Of a stretch of DNA of 64,000 nucleotides, positions 1 to 7,954 are shown in pieces. The notes below the pieces were generated by a model. That model was given only the letters and a program-made list of their open reading frames with translations, searched no databases and was not told the DNA's origin. The position numbers and the translations under genes were made by a program. Origin of the DNA: Roseiarcus sp963798015. Lineage in GTDB: Bacteria; Pseudomonadota; Alphaproteobacteria; Rhizobiales; Beijerinckiaceae. Location: positions 110,508 to 174,507 of the forward strand of contig CAWCSA010000007.1 of NCBI GenBank assembly GCA_963798015.1, in the 5' to 3' direction. Within the stretch, counting starts at the first letter, position 1. Every line of letters begins with the position of its first letter.

Positions 1-429
1 CACTGGCCAACGAACCTGCCGACCGGAATCATCCATGCCGATCTATTCAACGACAACGTGTTCTTCCTCGGCGAGAATCTTTCCGGCCTTATCGACTTCT
101 ACTTCGCCTGCGACGACGCGCTCGCATACGATCTGGCGATCTGCCTCAGCGCCTGGTGTTTCGAACCTGACAACGCCTTCAACGTCTCCAAGGGACGGGC
201 GATGATCTCCGCGTACGAGCGGCTGCGACCGCTCAGCGAGGCCGAGATCAAAGCGCTGCCGCTCCTGGCTCGAGGCGCGGCGCTACGATTCATGCTGACC
301 CGGCTTGTCGACTGGCTCAACGTGCCGCCGGGGGCAAAGGTCGCGCCAAAGAATCCGCTCGAATACCGCGACAAATTGCGCTTCCACCAACGCGTGAGGT
401 CGGCCGCCGACTACGGTCTCATGCGGTGA
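1..429 (+). CDS. thrB: Homoserine kinase, 3' part (5' end outside window)
   Basis: C-terminal 142 codons of an aminoglycoside-phosphotransferase-fold homoserine kinase, which phosphorylates L-homoserine in threonine synthesis in the cytoplasm. The frame is open from base 1 and begins in the catalytic loop: HADLFNDNVFFL (about bases 34-69) matches the H-x-D-x-x-x-x-N loop of the APH fold, and IDFYFACDD that follows matches the metal-binding D-F/D-x-G-like segment. The rest is the usual helical C-terminus ending YGLMR. The GTG at 58 is an internal codon, not a start. The stop overlaps the rnhA start (GTGA), so the two genes are translationally coupled, an order common in Rhizobiales. The assignment is secure; the missing N-terminus lies left of the window. 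Confidence 0.9.
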   Translation, partial: HWPTNLPTGIIHADLFNDNVFFLGENLSGLIDFYFACDDALAYDLAICLSAWCFEPDNAFNVSKGRAMISAYERLRPLSEAEIKALPLLARGAALRFMLTRLVDWLNVPPGAKVAPKNPLEYRDKLRFHQRVRSAADYGLMR

Positions 430-881
430 GCCAAGGCGTCTCGATCTGGACCGACGGCGCCTGTTCGGGCAACCCCGGCCCCGGGGGCTGGGGCGCTGTC
501 CTGCGCTATGGCGACCAAGAAAAGGAGCTGAAAGGGGGCGAAGCGCTTACCACCAACAATCGCATGGAGCTCACCGCCGCGATCGAAGCCCTCAGCTCCT
601 TGAAACGCTCATGCGCAGTGGTTGTGCACACGGATTCGCAATATTTGCGCGGCGGAGTCACGGGCTGGATCAACAGCTGGAAAAGCAATGGCTGGCGGAC
701 GGCCGCCAAAAAACCGGTAAAGAACGAGGACCTCTGGCGGGCCCTGGCCACGGCTGCCGAGCGGCACAGCATCGAATGGCGCTGGGTCAAGGGCCACGCG
801 GATAATGAACTGAATAACCGAGCGGACATGCTGGCCCGAGAAGGCATGGCCCCTTACACGTCGAAGAGCGCTCGCGTCTAA
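426..881 (+). CDS. rnhA: Ribonuclease HI
   Basis: 151-residue RNase HI that cuts the RNA strand of RNA:DNA hybrids (Okazaki primers, R-loops). All catalytic residues fall at the E. coli-like positions: D10 (in WTDGACSGNPGPGGWG), E48 (NNRMEL), D70 (HTDSQY) and D134 (NNRAD), with the flexible-loop H124 in WVKGHAD. The length is normal for the family. The GTG start overlaps the thrB stop by 4 bases, and no better start lies downstream. The C-terminal residues after about 145 are low complexity. It is the last gene of the thrB-rnhA unit and is followed by a 422-bp gap. Confidence 0.95.
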   Translation: MSQGVSIWTDGACSGNPGPGGWGAVLRYGDQEKELKGGEALTTNNRMELTAAIEALSSLKRSCAVVVHTDSQYLRGGVTGWINSWKSNGWRTAAKKPVKNEDLWRALATAAERHSIEWRWVKGHADNELNNRADMLAREGMAPYTSKSARV

Positions 882-1303
882 CGGACTGCTACAGCCTGGA
901 CGGGCGCGCTCCGCCTTTCCTCTCTCGAACTCAAAAATCCCCAATTTCCGGGCCTCCGGCTCCGACTCGCTTTGCCGGGCTCCACGAGGCGCCGCCGATG
1001 CGCTATTGGTTACGCCATGCCGGTTGAGCCCGCAGCGAAGCGCACTGGCTGTCGATTTAATATTGACATAATTCGGCAAGATTATTTTAGTGTCTTGAGC
1101 ACTAGTGCTAGGTGGCTGGAGGCGCTGACTGAGACTAAGCTGTCCGCGCAAAATTCATGTCGAAACGGAAGGGTGTTGGCTTTTCACCGTCTCCTCGGTG
1201 CTTTTTAAATTAAAGCTTTTACTCATCGCTTACGAATTATTGATAGTGCATGGATGATGGGCGCTAAGAGGCCTCGAGAGCCTTAGATACTGGTGGCTGT
1301 ACT
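882..1303. other. Intergenic region without a recognisable gene
   Basis: 422 bp between rnhA and the next small gene. The left part is GC-rich; the right part (about 1060-1300) is clearly AT-richer, as expected of a promoter region for the gene at 1304. A short open frame at 972-1208 has no start signal and arginine-rich, non-coding-like composition. A weak hairpin with a T-run is listed separately at 1185. Confidence 0.5.
1185..1206 (+). terminator. Possible weak rho-independent terminator
   Basis: CACCG, a 6-nt loop, then CGGTG, followed directly by CTTTTT. The stem is only 5 bp, so this is tentative. It lies 300 bp after rnhA and about 100 bp before the next gene. Confidence 0.3.
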
Positions 1304-1594
1304 ATGAATAAAATTCTCGTAGGAGTTGTATCCGCCGCTGATTTTGAGCGCGCCCAAGCGTGCATTTCTGGATTGTCGAGCTATGGCGGCTACGACGACT
1401 GGCTGGATAGCCGTTACGGCTACTTTATGGGTCTTTCGCTGGGCGGCGCCGAGGGAACTCTGGAAACGGTCCCCCTCGACGATTTCTTGAGCTGGTGTGG
1501 GGCTCGCAAAATGCGTCCGAGCGAGGCTTCGCTGGACGCCTACGCTCAGCGCGCGGCGCAGGGCAGCCGCCGCAAACCTTTGTCAGCCGCGTAG
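1304..1594 (+). CDS. Small conserved-type hypothetical protein
   Basis: 96-residue protein that I do not recognise by family. It reads like a genuine soluble protein: MNKILVGVVS start, a central aromatic stretch (YDDWLDSRYGYFMGLSLGG, about residues 30-48) and a helical C-terminus rich in Ala/Arg. There is no signal peptide, membrane segment or catalytic motif that I can name. The ATG follows an AT-rich leader and lies alone between rnhA and the convergent acyltransferase gene. Codon use fits the neighbourhood. The single cysteine (WCGARK) is not part of a motif. Confidence 0.6.
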   Translation: MNKILVGVVSAADFERAQACISGLSSYGGYDDWLDSRYGYFMGLSLGGAEGTLETVPLDDFLSWCGARKMRPSEASLDAYAQRAAQGSRRKPLSAA

Positions 1595-1599
1595 CGGGC

Positions 1600-2352
1600 C
1601 TAACTCACCATTGCCGCGCCTAAGCCTCCACCTCCCCCGGCGCGGTTGGAGCCGACCTTCCTTGGTCCAAACAGCGCTTCTCTCTCCGCCGAATCGGATT
1701 TAAAAAAGGGATAGCGGGTTTCGATGAACTGCCTCGCGAAGCGATAATCAGCCCCTACGCAAGCAAGTTTAGCCGTCAACCCCGGATAGTCGCGGGGCGG
1801 ACGCCACAAGGTCGCGCCGAACGCCCGGCGATAGAAGGCGATGTGCTCTGCGCGCGGGCTGCCAACGGCGCAGTCGGCGACAAAATGCTCGGCGGCCATA
1901 AAGGCCGGGCGCATAATGACGTATGCCAATTCCGGATAAACGCTCGACAACGACAGGCGAGCCGCAAGACGTGTGAACTCGGCGATGACTTCGCCGGACG
2001 ACAGTCTCGGAACGAGAACGTCGGCAAAGACCTGGAGACCGGGAAGGATCGCGCTTTCGCCCACGCCGATATTGACTCTGACGGTTCCGGCAAGCTCACC
2101 GTCGATGAACGTCGTGGTGATCCAAGCGTTCGGCGCGTCATCGTATCGGGGGTCGTAAAGCCGATCGCCATCGCTTCGCTGCAGGAATCCAATTTTTTGA
2201 TAGGCCTCGAACCGCAGTCGGAACGCCGCTTCGCGATCGGCCGGCTCCGTCGCGACGCGGTGCTTCACTCTTTCCAAGAGGCGCAGAACGCGGTCCGAAA
2301 ACGACTGCGGAGCGCCCCCTGTTGCCCCACCCATCGAACCTTCGTCCATCAT
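1600..2352 (-). CDS. FeeM-like N-acyl amino acid synthase (GNAT/autoinducer-synthase fold)
   Basis: 250-residue protein of the N-acyl amino acid synthase FeeM type, a GNAT-fold acyltransferase related to LuxI autoinducer synthases that joins an acyl chain (usually from acyl-ACP) to an amino acid. Supporting features are the N-terminal AFRLRFEAYQKIGF segment (about residues 43-56), which resembles the R-x-x-V/A-F start of the fold, the DPRYDDAPNAWITTTFIDGELAGTVR core strand, EFTRLAARL, and AEHIAFYRRAFGATLW near residue 170. The substrate cannot be read from sequence. The C-terminus is Gly-rich and variable. The gene is convergent with the 1304 gene and divergent from the GGDEF-EAL gene across 299 bp, so a shared control region is possible. 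Confidence 0.72.
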   Translation of the reverse strand: MMDEGSMGGATGGAPQSFSDRVLRLLERVKHRVATEPADREAAFRLRFEAYQKIGFLQRSDGDRLYDPRYDDAPNAWITTTFIDGELAGTVRVNIGVGESAILPGLQVFADVLVPRLSSGEVIAEFTRLAARLSLSSVYPELAYVIMRPAFMAAEHFVADCAVGSPRAEHIAFYRRAFGATLWRPPRDYPGLTAKLACVGADYRFARQFIETRYPFFKSDSAEREALFGPRKVGSNRAGGGGGLGAAMVS

Positions 2353-2651
2353 TGCAACTTCCGACTAGGCTAACAAAACGTGAACCAATGTAAATCATTC
2401 GCGCCCAATTACGAGCGGTGCAGTGAGGTAGCTCCAGCGATATCAGGCGCCGGACTGAAGGAAACGAATGCCCTTTGAAGCTTGACTCGGGCTGTTGTCC
2501 ACCATGGAAAACGCAATCATTCACGTTCACAACGCGCAAAATTAGCATCTCTCTTCGATATCCGAGACGCCTATTCTTACGTCTAGTTAACGGACTTTTT
2601 AATTCTCCAAGCCGATACTGGCGTCCAGTTTAGCAAAATTCGGTTTTTTGC

Positions 2652-4958
2652 ATGGTGGAAGCCCGGCGGAGCGATCATTCCGCGCCAACTGACGAACTGC
2701 CGGACGAGATCTATATCGGATTCGTCGACGGCCTGCTCACTGACATTGTCCCGGTCGTGCTCCTGTCGGCGGTCGCGGTCACGTGCGGTGAAATTGCCGC
2801 CGCCGTCGCCGCAAAAAACCTCACCCTGGGCGTCACCGCGCCGGCCCAACTGCTGATTGCCGCTGTTCGCCTCCAGTTCGCCAAGCGGCACGCAAGAAAT
2901 ATCCCCAGCTCAACGGTCGCGATCGCCCGGATGCGGGAGCAAATTTTCTCGACTGGCGCCGTCGTGAGCCTGACCGCGCTGTCGTCATGGACTCTGCTCG
3001 CGTTCTGCGTGACCGACAATAATTTTGCGCATTTCATCGGCGTGTCGATGACGATCGCCTACGCGTTCAGCCTCATGTCGCGCAGCTACGCGATCTACCG
3101 CGGGATCAACCTGCAACTGTTTGGCGCCTTCGCTCCGCTTTCGATCGCCATGATCATCGCAGGCGGCTGGTATCCGGTGGGAATCGCGGTGGGTATCGCC
3201 CCGCTCGTTCTTTACATGAAGTCTTACGCCAAGCGGCTGCGAGACAATTTCATGGCGGTGGTGGCGTCGCAGCAGCAGGCGGCGATGCTCGCGGCGCGTC
3301 TCGACATGGCTCTCAACAACATGTCGCACGGTCTTTGCATGTTGACTCCAGATGGCCGCCTCGTTCTGACCAACGACCAGGCCCTCAAGATGTTCGGCCT
3401 CCAACCTGACGACGCTCCCGTGGGCGCGCATGTGAAATCGGTCCTGGCGAAACTGGTCGGCGCCGGAATCCTCGCGGAGCTGCAATTCGCGCGTCTCGCC
3501 TCCATTCTCGCCAACGACCGCAGCGGGGTCGATTTCGTCATCCCGCTCGAAACGCTCGACGATCGCGCGTTTGAGATCACCGTCCATCGCATGACCAGCG
3601 AGGGCACCGTTCTGGTCGTTCAGGACGTCACCGAGCGCCGCAACGCCCAGCTCGAAATCAATCGAATGGCGCGGTTCGACTCCGTTACCGAGCTGCCCAA
3701 CCGGCGAAATTTCGAGGAGCAGCTCGCGCTGGCCCTTCGCCGCGACGATGCCCCCGGCGATGGCCTGACCGTGATGTTTCTCGACCTCGACGACTTCAAG
3801 CAGGTCAACGACAGTCTCGGACACCGGACCGGCGACAAACTTCTGGTCGAGATCGCAAGCCGGCTGCGCGCCATTATCGGTTCGCGTGACCTGGTCGCAC
3901 GCTGGGGCGGCGACGAATTCGTCATCCTTCATCATCACGAGCCGGGCCAGTCCGAGACCGAGGCCCTCGCCAAGCGCATCATTGACGAGATCAATCGCGC
4001 CGTGGTCATCGATGGGAGCGAGGTCATTGTTGGCGCGAGCATCGGCAGCGCCTCGGCGCCAAGCGATGGATCAAGCCCCGACGCCCTGCTCTCCAAAGCG
4101 GATATCGCGCTCTATGCGGCGAAAGCCGATGGGCGTCGCTCCTGGAGGGCGTTCGAGCAGGAGATGGACGCCAAGATTCAAATTCGTCGCCTCATCGAGC
4201 TCGAATTGCGCGCCGCCGTCGCCACCGACCAGATCGAGGTCTATTTCCAGCCCATCGTCTCCGTGGCGACGAGACAGATCGTCGGCTTCGAGGCGCTGGC
4301 GCGTTGGCGCAGCACTTTGCTTGGGCCCGTGTCGCCGGCTGAATTCATCCCGATCGTCGAGGAGATCGGGCTGATGGAGGAAATGGGGGCCGCCATGCTA
4401 CGGCGCGCCTGCAAGGCGTGCGCGGGTTGGCCGGAGGCGGTCAGCGTGTCGGTGAACCTGTCGTCCACGCAGTTCCGCAGCGGCAATCTCGAAAGCACGA
4501 TCCTCAGCGCCCTCGCGGACGCTCAACTCGCCCCCGAGCGCCTCGACCTTGAAATCACCAAATCGACCCTGCTCGAGGATCGGGGCGACACGCGTCGCAC
4601 CCTCCAGGCTTTACGCGCTCAGGGCATGCGCGTTTCGCTCGACGATTTCGGCACCGGATATTCGAGCTTGAGCTATCTTCTCAGCTTCCCGCTCGACCGC
4701 ATCAAGATCGACCGGTCTTTCACCATGGGGCTTGGCCTGCAGGAACGCGCGTCCGTGCTGGTCGAAGGCGTTGCGTCCATGAGCGGTCGGCTCGGCATGA
4801 CCGTGCTGATCGAGGGCGTGGAGACGGCCAAGCAACTCAGAATGATCGAAGGGTTGGGCACGATCTCTGAAGCGCAGGGCTATCTGTTCAGCCGGCCGGT
4901 GCCGGAGAAGGATGTGGCCGGGCTTCTTCGGCGCGACTTCCGCGTTCAGGCGGCGTGA
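2652..4958 (+). CDS. Membrane-anchored PAS-GGDEF-EAL cyclic-di-GMP enzyme
   Basis: 768-residue protein predicted to make and/or break c-di-GMP at the inner membrane. About residues 30-190 form several hydrophobic segments (a sensor-like membrane domain), followed by a short helix and a PAS-like region (about 210-330; ALNNMSHGLCMLTPDGRL). The GGDEF domain has an intact GGDEF signature at 419-423, and the EAL domain has EAL at 547-549 with DDFGTGYSS and the KIDRSF strand further on, so both active sites look competent. An RxxD inhibitory site is not obvious upstream of GGDEF. The ATG has only a poor ribosome binding site, and a start further downstream is possible. The gene is monocistronic and divergent from the FeeM-like gene. 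Confidence 0.88.
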   Translation: MVEARRSDHSAPTDELPDEIYIGFVDGLLTDIVPVVLLSAVAVTCGEIAAAVAAKNLTLGVTAPAQLLIAAVRLQFAKRHARNIPSSTVAIARMREQIFSTGAVVSLTALSSWTLLAFCVTDNNFAHFIGVSMTIAYAFSLMSRSYAIYRGINLQLFGAFAPLSIAMIIAGGWYPVGIAVGIAPLVLYMKSYAKRLRDNFMAVVASQQQAAMLAARLDMALNNMSHGLCMLTPDGRLVLTNDQALKMFGLQPDDAPVGAHVKSVLAKLVGAGILAELQFARLASILANDRSGVDFVIPLETLDDRAFEITVHRMTSEGTVLVVQDVTERRNAQLEINRMARFDSVTELPNRRNFEEQLALALRRDDAPGDGLTVMFLDLDDFKQVNDSLGHRTGDKLLVEIASRLRAIIGSRDLVARWGGDEFVILHHHEPGQSETEALAKRIIDEINRAVVIDGSEVIVGASIGSASAPSDGSSPDALLSKADIALYAAKADGRRSWRAFEQEMDAKIQIRRLIELELRAAVATDQIEVYFQPIVSVATRQIVGFEALARWRSTLLGPVSPAEFIPIVEEIGLMEEMGAAMLRRACKACAGWPEAVSVSVNLSSTQFRSGNLESTILSALADAQLAPERLDLEITKSTLLEDRGDTRRTLQALRAQGMRVSLDDFGTGYSSLSYLLSFPLDRIKIDRSFTMGLGLQERASVLVEGVASMSGRLGMTVLIEGVETAKQLRMIEGLGTISEAQGYLFSRPVPEKDVAGLLRRDFRVQAA

Positions 4959-5306
4959 GCGCGCTTCGCCATTGGATCGCCGGTTTGGATTTTCTTGGAG
5001 CGTCGCCATTTCTGCTCGAAAACCCCCGTTTTGAGGTGTTGGATTTCCTTGGATTTCCTTGGATTCTCTCGTCCGAAACGAGACTTATCAATGGTTTACA
5101 CTGGGTTTTCCGTTAAAAATATTTCGTCGCCCTTTTCCCCTTAAATTAGGACGGTCGGGACGGGATCCTTCGGTGTTGGCGGCCGGAAGCGCAGAACTGC
5201 TCATCGGGCGAGCTTAGTATCATTTCTGATTTACTGCAAGATATTGCCGTTAGTTCGCTTTGTCGGCATCAATCCGACAGCCCAGCGCCGAGGTCGGCCG
5301 CCCTGC
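4959..5306. other. Intergenic region with AT-rich stretch and short tandem repeat
   Basis: 348 bp between the GGDEF-EAL gene and the convergent cupin gene. It holds the short tandem repeat listed at 5041 and an AT-rich stretch around 5085-5150. I see no gene. Confidence 0.4.
5041..5065. repeat. Short tandem repeat
   Basis: Two and a half copies of the 10-mer GGATTTCCTT in direct tandem. No function is evident. Confidence 0.7.
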
Positions 5307-5711
5307 CTATTGTGCCGGAAGGACGACGGGCGCGCCCTTTTCCTTGACGAAGAAGGCCAGGAACTTGGCGGGCTCCGTCTGGCTTGCGTTTCGCCCGACG
5401 ACATGAATGTCGTCCGGCAATTCAAAGAATGTCTGGCCCTTCGTCAGCGTCACTTCCCGGCCGCCCCGCACCTGCATCACGACGCTTCCTTCCAGGACAT
5501 AGACGAAGACCGAAGCATTGTGGCGATGGACGGGATCGGAATTCCCTGGCGGGTATTCGACGAGAAACAACGATCCTTCCTTGCCTGGCAAGCCTTGCAG
5601 ATCTTTGGACGTGAGAGGAGTGACCTTCGTGGTCATAGGTGTTGCAGCGGTCTCGGCCGCGCTCGCCGCAACTGTCGAGGCCAACAGGCAAGCAAAAATC
5701 AATCGCAGCAT
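5307..5711 (-). CDS. Secreted single-domain cupin protein
   Basis: 134-residue periplasmic cupin. The start is set at MLRLIFACLL (ATG at 5711) because GAGGAG lies at proper spacing upstream and the sequence then reads as a signal peptide ending near ASAAET; a longer frame upstream is non-coding. The beta-barrel carries the cupin metal motif, with the two-His segment PVHRHNASVFVYVLEGS followed by the second half FFELPDDIHVV, so a metal centre is likely. Small cupins of this kind occur as stress-linked or sensor-like periplasmic proteins; the ligand is unknown. It lies convergent to the long GGDEF-EAL gene and next to a DsrE-like secreted protein, without evidence of an operon. Confidence 0.75.
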   Translation of the reverse strand: MLRLIFACLLASTVAASAAETAATPMTTKVTPLTSKDLQGLPGKEGSLFLVEYPPGNSDPVHRHNASVFVYVLEGSVVMQVRGGREVTLTKGQTFFELPDDIHVVGRNASQTEPAKFLAFFVKEKGAPVVLPAQ

Positions 5712-5933
5712 TTGGCGTCTCCTCTTCCCGTGGCGCGTTCGGCGCCGCCCTTCGATGGGCCCCTGAGGCGTCGAAGGGTATAACGACGCCAGCCGCAAAC
5801 TCTTAATCGCCAAAGGCCTCAACCTTCAAAATGCACCTGCGTCGCGTGTCCTCGCTTTTGGCGTCCGCGATCGGATGCGGCCCGCGCCAATTGGGGATTT
5901 GGTAAAATGTCACCGTAATCCACGACCTGGCCG

Positions 5934-6452
5934 CTACGGCTGGATTTGGACATACCCCTCCTGCACCAGTTGCACGATACGAATGATCGCGCCCGTGTCC
6001 ACTTTCACGCCCGGCAGCAAATCGGCGTTGCGCCAGTGATCTTCCAGCATGGTCTCGGCGCATTCCTCGATTTGGACCCCCTCCCCCATCAGGGCTGCGA
6101 TCTGGTCCTTATAGGGATTGCCGCGCGACCAGCCGCGGACGCGGCCATAGGCGTCGTCGTCGAGCAGCATGTAGCCGACAGCGCCATGGAAGACCGCCAC
6201 GATCCGCGCGCTGGTATGGTCGGCGCGAAAGCGCGCCAGCGTGAGGCGCATGAAATTCAGGCCGGTCGGTTCGTCGCCTTCGAAGGCCGGATGGTCGAGG
6301 TTAAAGACCACCTTTGCGTCTTTGATAACCACCGGCACGTCGACGTGCACGTCGTTTGCATCCGCCGGGCCAGCCGACGCGAGAGTCGCGGCTTGCGAGC
6401 CCACGGCGGCGATCAGCGCGATCATTGATGAGAGCAAACGGCGCCGCGCCAT
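5934..6452 (-). CDS. Secreted DsrE/DsrF-like family protein
   Basis: 172 residues with an N-terminal signal peptide (MARRRLLSSMIALIAAVGSQA) and a DsrE-like alpha/beta core. Typical features are the first strand with KVVFNLDHP, the segment ARIVAVFHGAVGYMLLDDDAY, a central EECAETM containing the single conserved-position cysteine, and LLPGVKVDTGAIIRIVQLVQEGYVQIQP at the end. DsrE-fold proteins handle sulfur or act as small regulators; periplasmic versions have no settled role. The N-terminal arginines and Ala-rich stretch suggest Sec export. It is transcribed alone toward the cupin gene with a 222-bp gap. Confidence 0.78.
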   Translation of the reverse strand: MARRRLLSSMIALIAAVGSQAATLASAGPADANDVHVDVPVVIKDAKVVFNLDHPAFEGDEPTGLNFMRLTLARFRADHTSARIVAVFHGAVGYMLLDDDAYGRVRGWSRGNPYKDQIAALMGEGVQIEECAETMLEDHWRNADLLPGVKVDTGAIIRIVQLVQEGYVQIQP

Positions 6453-6725
6453 GGTCTCCTCCCAAAGCCAAGGGAACGAGCCTAGCGAAAAACGGCGCGG
6501 GCTAACAGGCGGGGATCGTCGAGGCGACCGGCGGCGTAAGAGGCGCCGATCGGCTGGCGAGAGCCGCGGACGACATTTCGGCCTTCAAAATCGTCGACGC
6601 GGTCGAGAGCAACCCTTCGTAGTTCCTATTGACTCCTCATGCGCCAAAGGCTTCTCGTGAAGCCAAAAGCTTCTCATAAATTCCGGTGCTGTGACGCCAT
6701 TTGCGTCCGAGAAAGGGGTATAGCA

Positions 6726-7235
6726 ATGTTTGTCAAGGGTTGCGGAATTGCGCTTGCGCTGATGAGCATCGTGGTGGGCGGCGCGCAGGCGGCCACCGAG
6801 ATGCTGTTCACGATCACCGCCGAGTCCGGTGACGATCCGACCACGACGTTTGAATTGCCGACGAGCCCCACGCCGACCCAGTTTTCGACGAACTTCGCCT
6901 TCGAGGTCGGAGATACACCTGCTATTGTGGGCGGCTCCGCGACAACTTTGGACGGATTGTCTTTCTATAACAGCCAAGGCAGCGGAGGGCTGGTCGACAG
7001 CACGTATTTCGACCTCTCGGGCGCTCAATATTACACCGGAACCGAGGCCAGCCCCACTTTTGTGCCCGGGATCCATACAGGCCAGAGCAACTCTTATTCC
7101 GGCGGCGTGGACACCGTGACGATCGCGCTCGCGCCCGTACCTGAACCGGCAAGCTGGGCGATGATGCTTGCGGGCTTCGCGGGCCTCGGCCTTATTGGCT
7201 TCCGCCGCGCTCGCGCGCTGCAGCGCCCAGCCTGA
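6726..7235 (+). CDS. PEPxxWA-CTERM sorting-domain exoprotein
   Basis: 169 residues. The start is the ATG at 6726 (preceded by GAAAGGGG), giving a clear signal peptide MFVKGCGIALALMSIVVGGAQA. The body is Ser/Thr/Gly-rich and low in charge, like many surface proteins. The C-terminus has the sorting signal PVPEPASWAMMLAGFAGLGLIGF followed by RRAR, that is a PEP box, a transmembrane helix and a basic tail. Such proteins are cleaved and sorted by an exosortase; none is encoded in this window. The function of the body is unknown. A downstream in-frame extension is absent, and the gene stands alone between DsrE (divergent) and tlpA (convergent). Confidence 0.82.
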   Translation: MFVKGCGIALALMSIVVGGAQAATEMLFTITAESGDDPTTTFELPTSPTPTQFSTNFAFEVGDTPAIVGGSATTLDGLSFYNSQGSGGLVDSTYFDLSGAQYYTGTEASPTFVPGIHTGQSNSYSGGVDTVTIALAPVPEPASWAMMLAGFAGLGLIGFRRARALQRPA

Positions 7236-7279
7236 CCCGCGCCGGGCGCTGGCCTCGCGGCCCGCATCAGCTCAAGCCC

Positions 7280-7930
7280 CTACCCGCCCTTCAGCGTCGT
7301 GATCAGCGCCTGCGCTTCGGCCGAATCCCATTTGGCGCCGCCTTCGACCACGCCCAGTTCGCAGCCATGCCTGTCGACCACCAGGGTCACCGGCAGTCCA
7401 AGCGCCTTGCCATCTTTATGCAGGGTTTCGAAGGCGTCGCCGCTCGAATCCAGATAGCGGGCGAGCGACTTCACGCCGACTTTATCCAAAAAAACGGCGC
7501 GCCGTTCGGGCTTCGCGGTGTCCACATTCACCGCCACCACTTCAAACCCCGGCCCACCCTTGGCGGCCTGAAGCCGGTCGAGCGCAGGCATTTCCGCCCG
7601 GCAAGGAATGCACCAGGTCGCCCACAGGTTGAGCAGCACCGCGCGGCCCTTGAAGTCGGCAAGCGTGAGCTTAGCCCCGTCTTCGCGCTGGAAAGCGATT
7701 TGTATCGCGCGCCGCGGCTCGCTCGCGACCTGGAGCGCCGCCAGTTCGCCCTTGGCGAGGGGCGCGAGCCTGGCCGCAAGCTTGGCCGAGTCGGCCGGGC
7801 AATCGCTCACGGTCTTGCCGGCCGGCGCAAGCGTCCCGTATAGGACGGCCCCAGCCGCGACCAAAGCCAGCGCGCCCAAAATGGGCGCAACCAGACGTCG
7901 CCGGCGCGGCTGCTTATCGAGATCCGTCAT
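7280..7930 (-). CDS. tlpA: TlpA-family thiol:disulfide oxidoreductase
   Basis: 216 residues, an inner-membrane-anchored periplasmic thioredoxin. An N-terminal uncleaved helix (about residues 12-33) is followed by a redoxin domain with the active site WCIPC at 106-110 and the cis-proline segment GLPVTLVVD near 185. TlpA proteins reduce metallochaperones and subunits during cytochrome oxidase assembly. An additional C44 and C190 lie outside the active site. It is divergent from argH with only 24 bp between the start codons, the classical Rhizobiales tlpA-argH arrangement, so the promoters must overlap. Confidence 0.9.
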   Translation of the reverse strand: MTDLDKQPRRRRLVAPILGALALVAAGAVLYGTLAPAGKTVSDCPADSAKLAARLAPLAKGELAALQVASEPRRAIQIAFQREDGAKLTLADFKGRAVLLNLWATWCIPCRAEMPALDRLQAAKGGPGFEVVAVNVDTAKPERRAVFLDKVGVKSLARYLDSSGDAFETLHKDGKALGLPVTLVVDRHGCELGVVEGGAKWDSAEAQALITTLKGG

Positions 7931-7954
7931 GTTTGATCATCCAAGACAAAACGC

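Noticed and set aside
972..1208. 78-codon frame after rnhA
   Set aside because: No start signal, arginine-rich beginning and a composition shift from GC-rich to AT-rich within it.
2985..3938. 317-codon minus-strand frame inside the GGDEF-EAL gene
   Set aside because: Antisense to PAS/GGDEF with intact signatures; no ribosome binding site.
5041..5065. Possible short repeat array of regulatory kind
   Set aside because: Only two and a half copies of a 10-mer; no palindrome or known motif.
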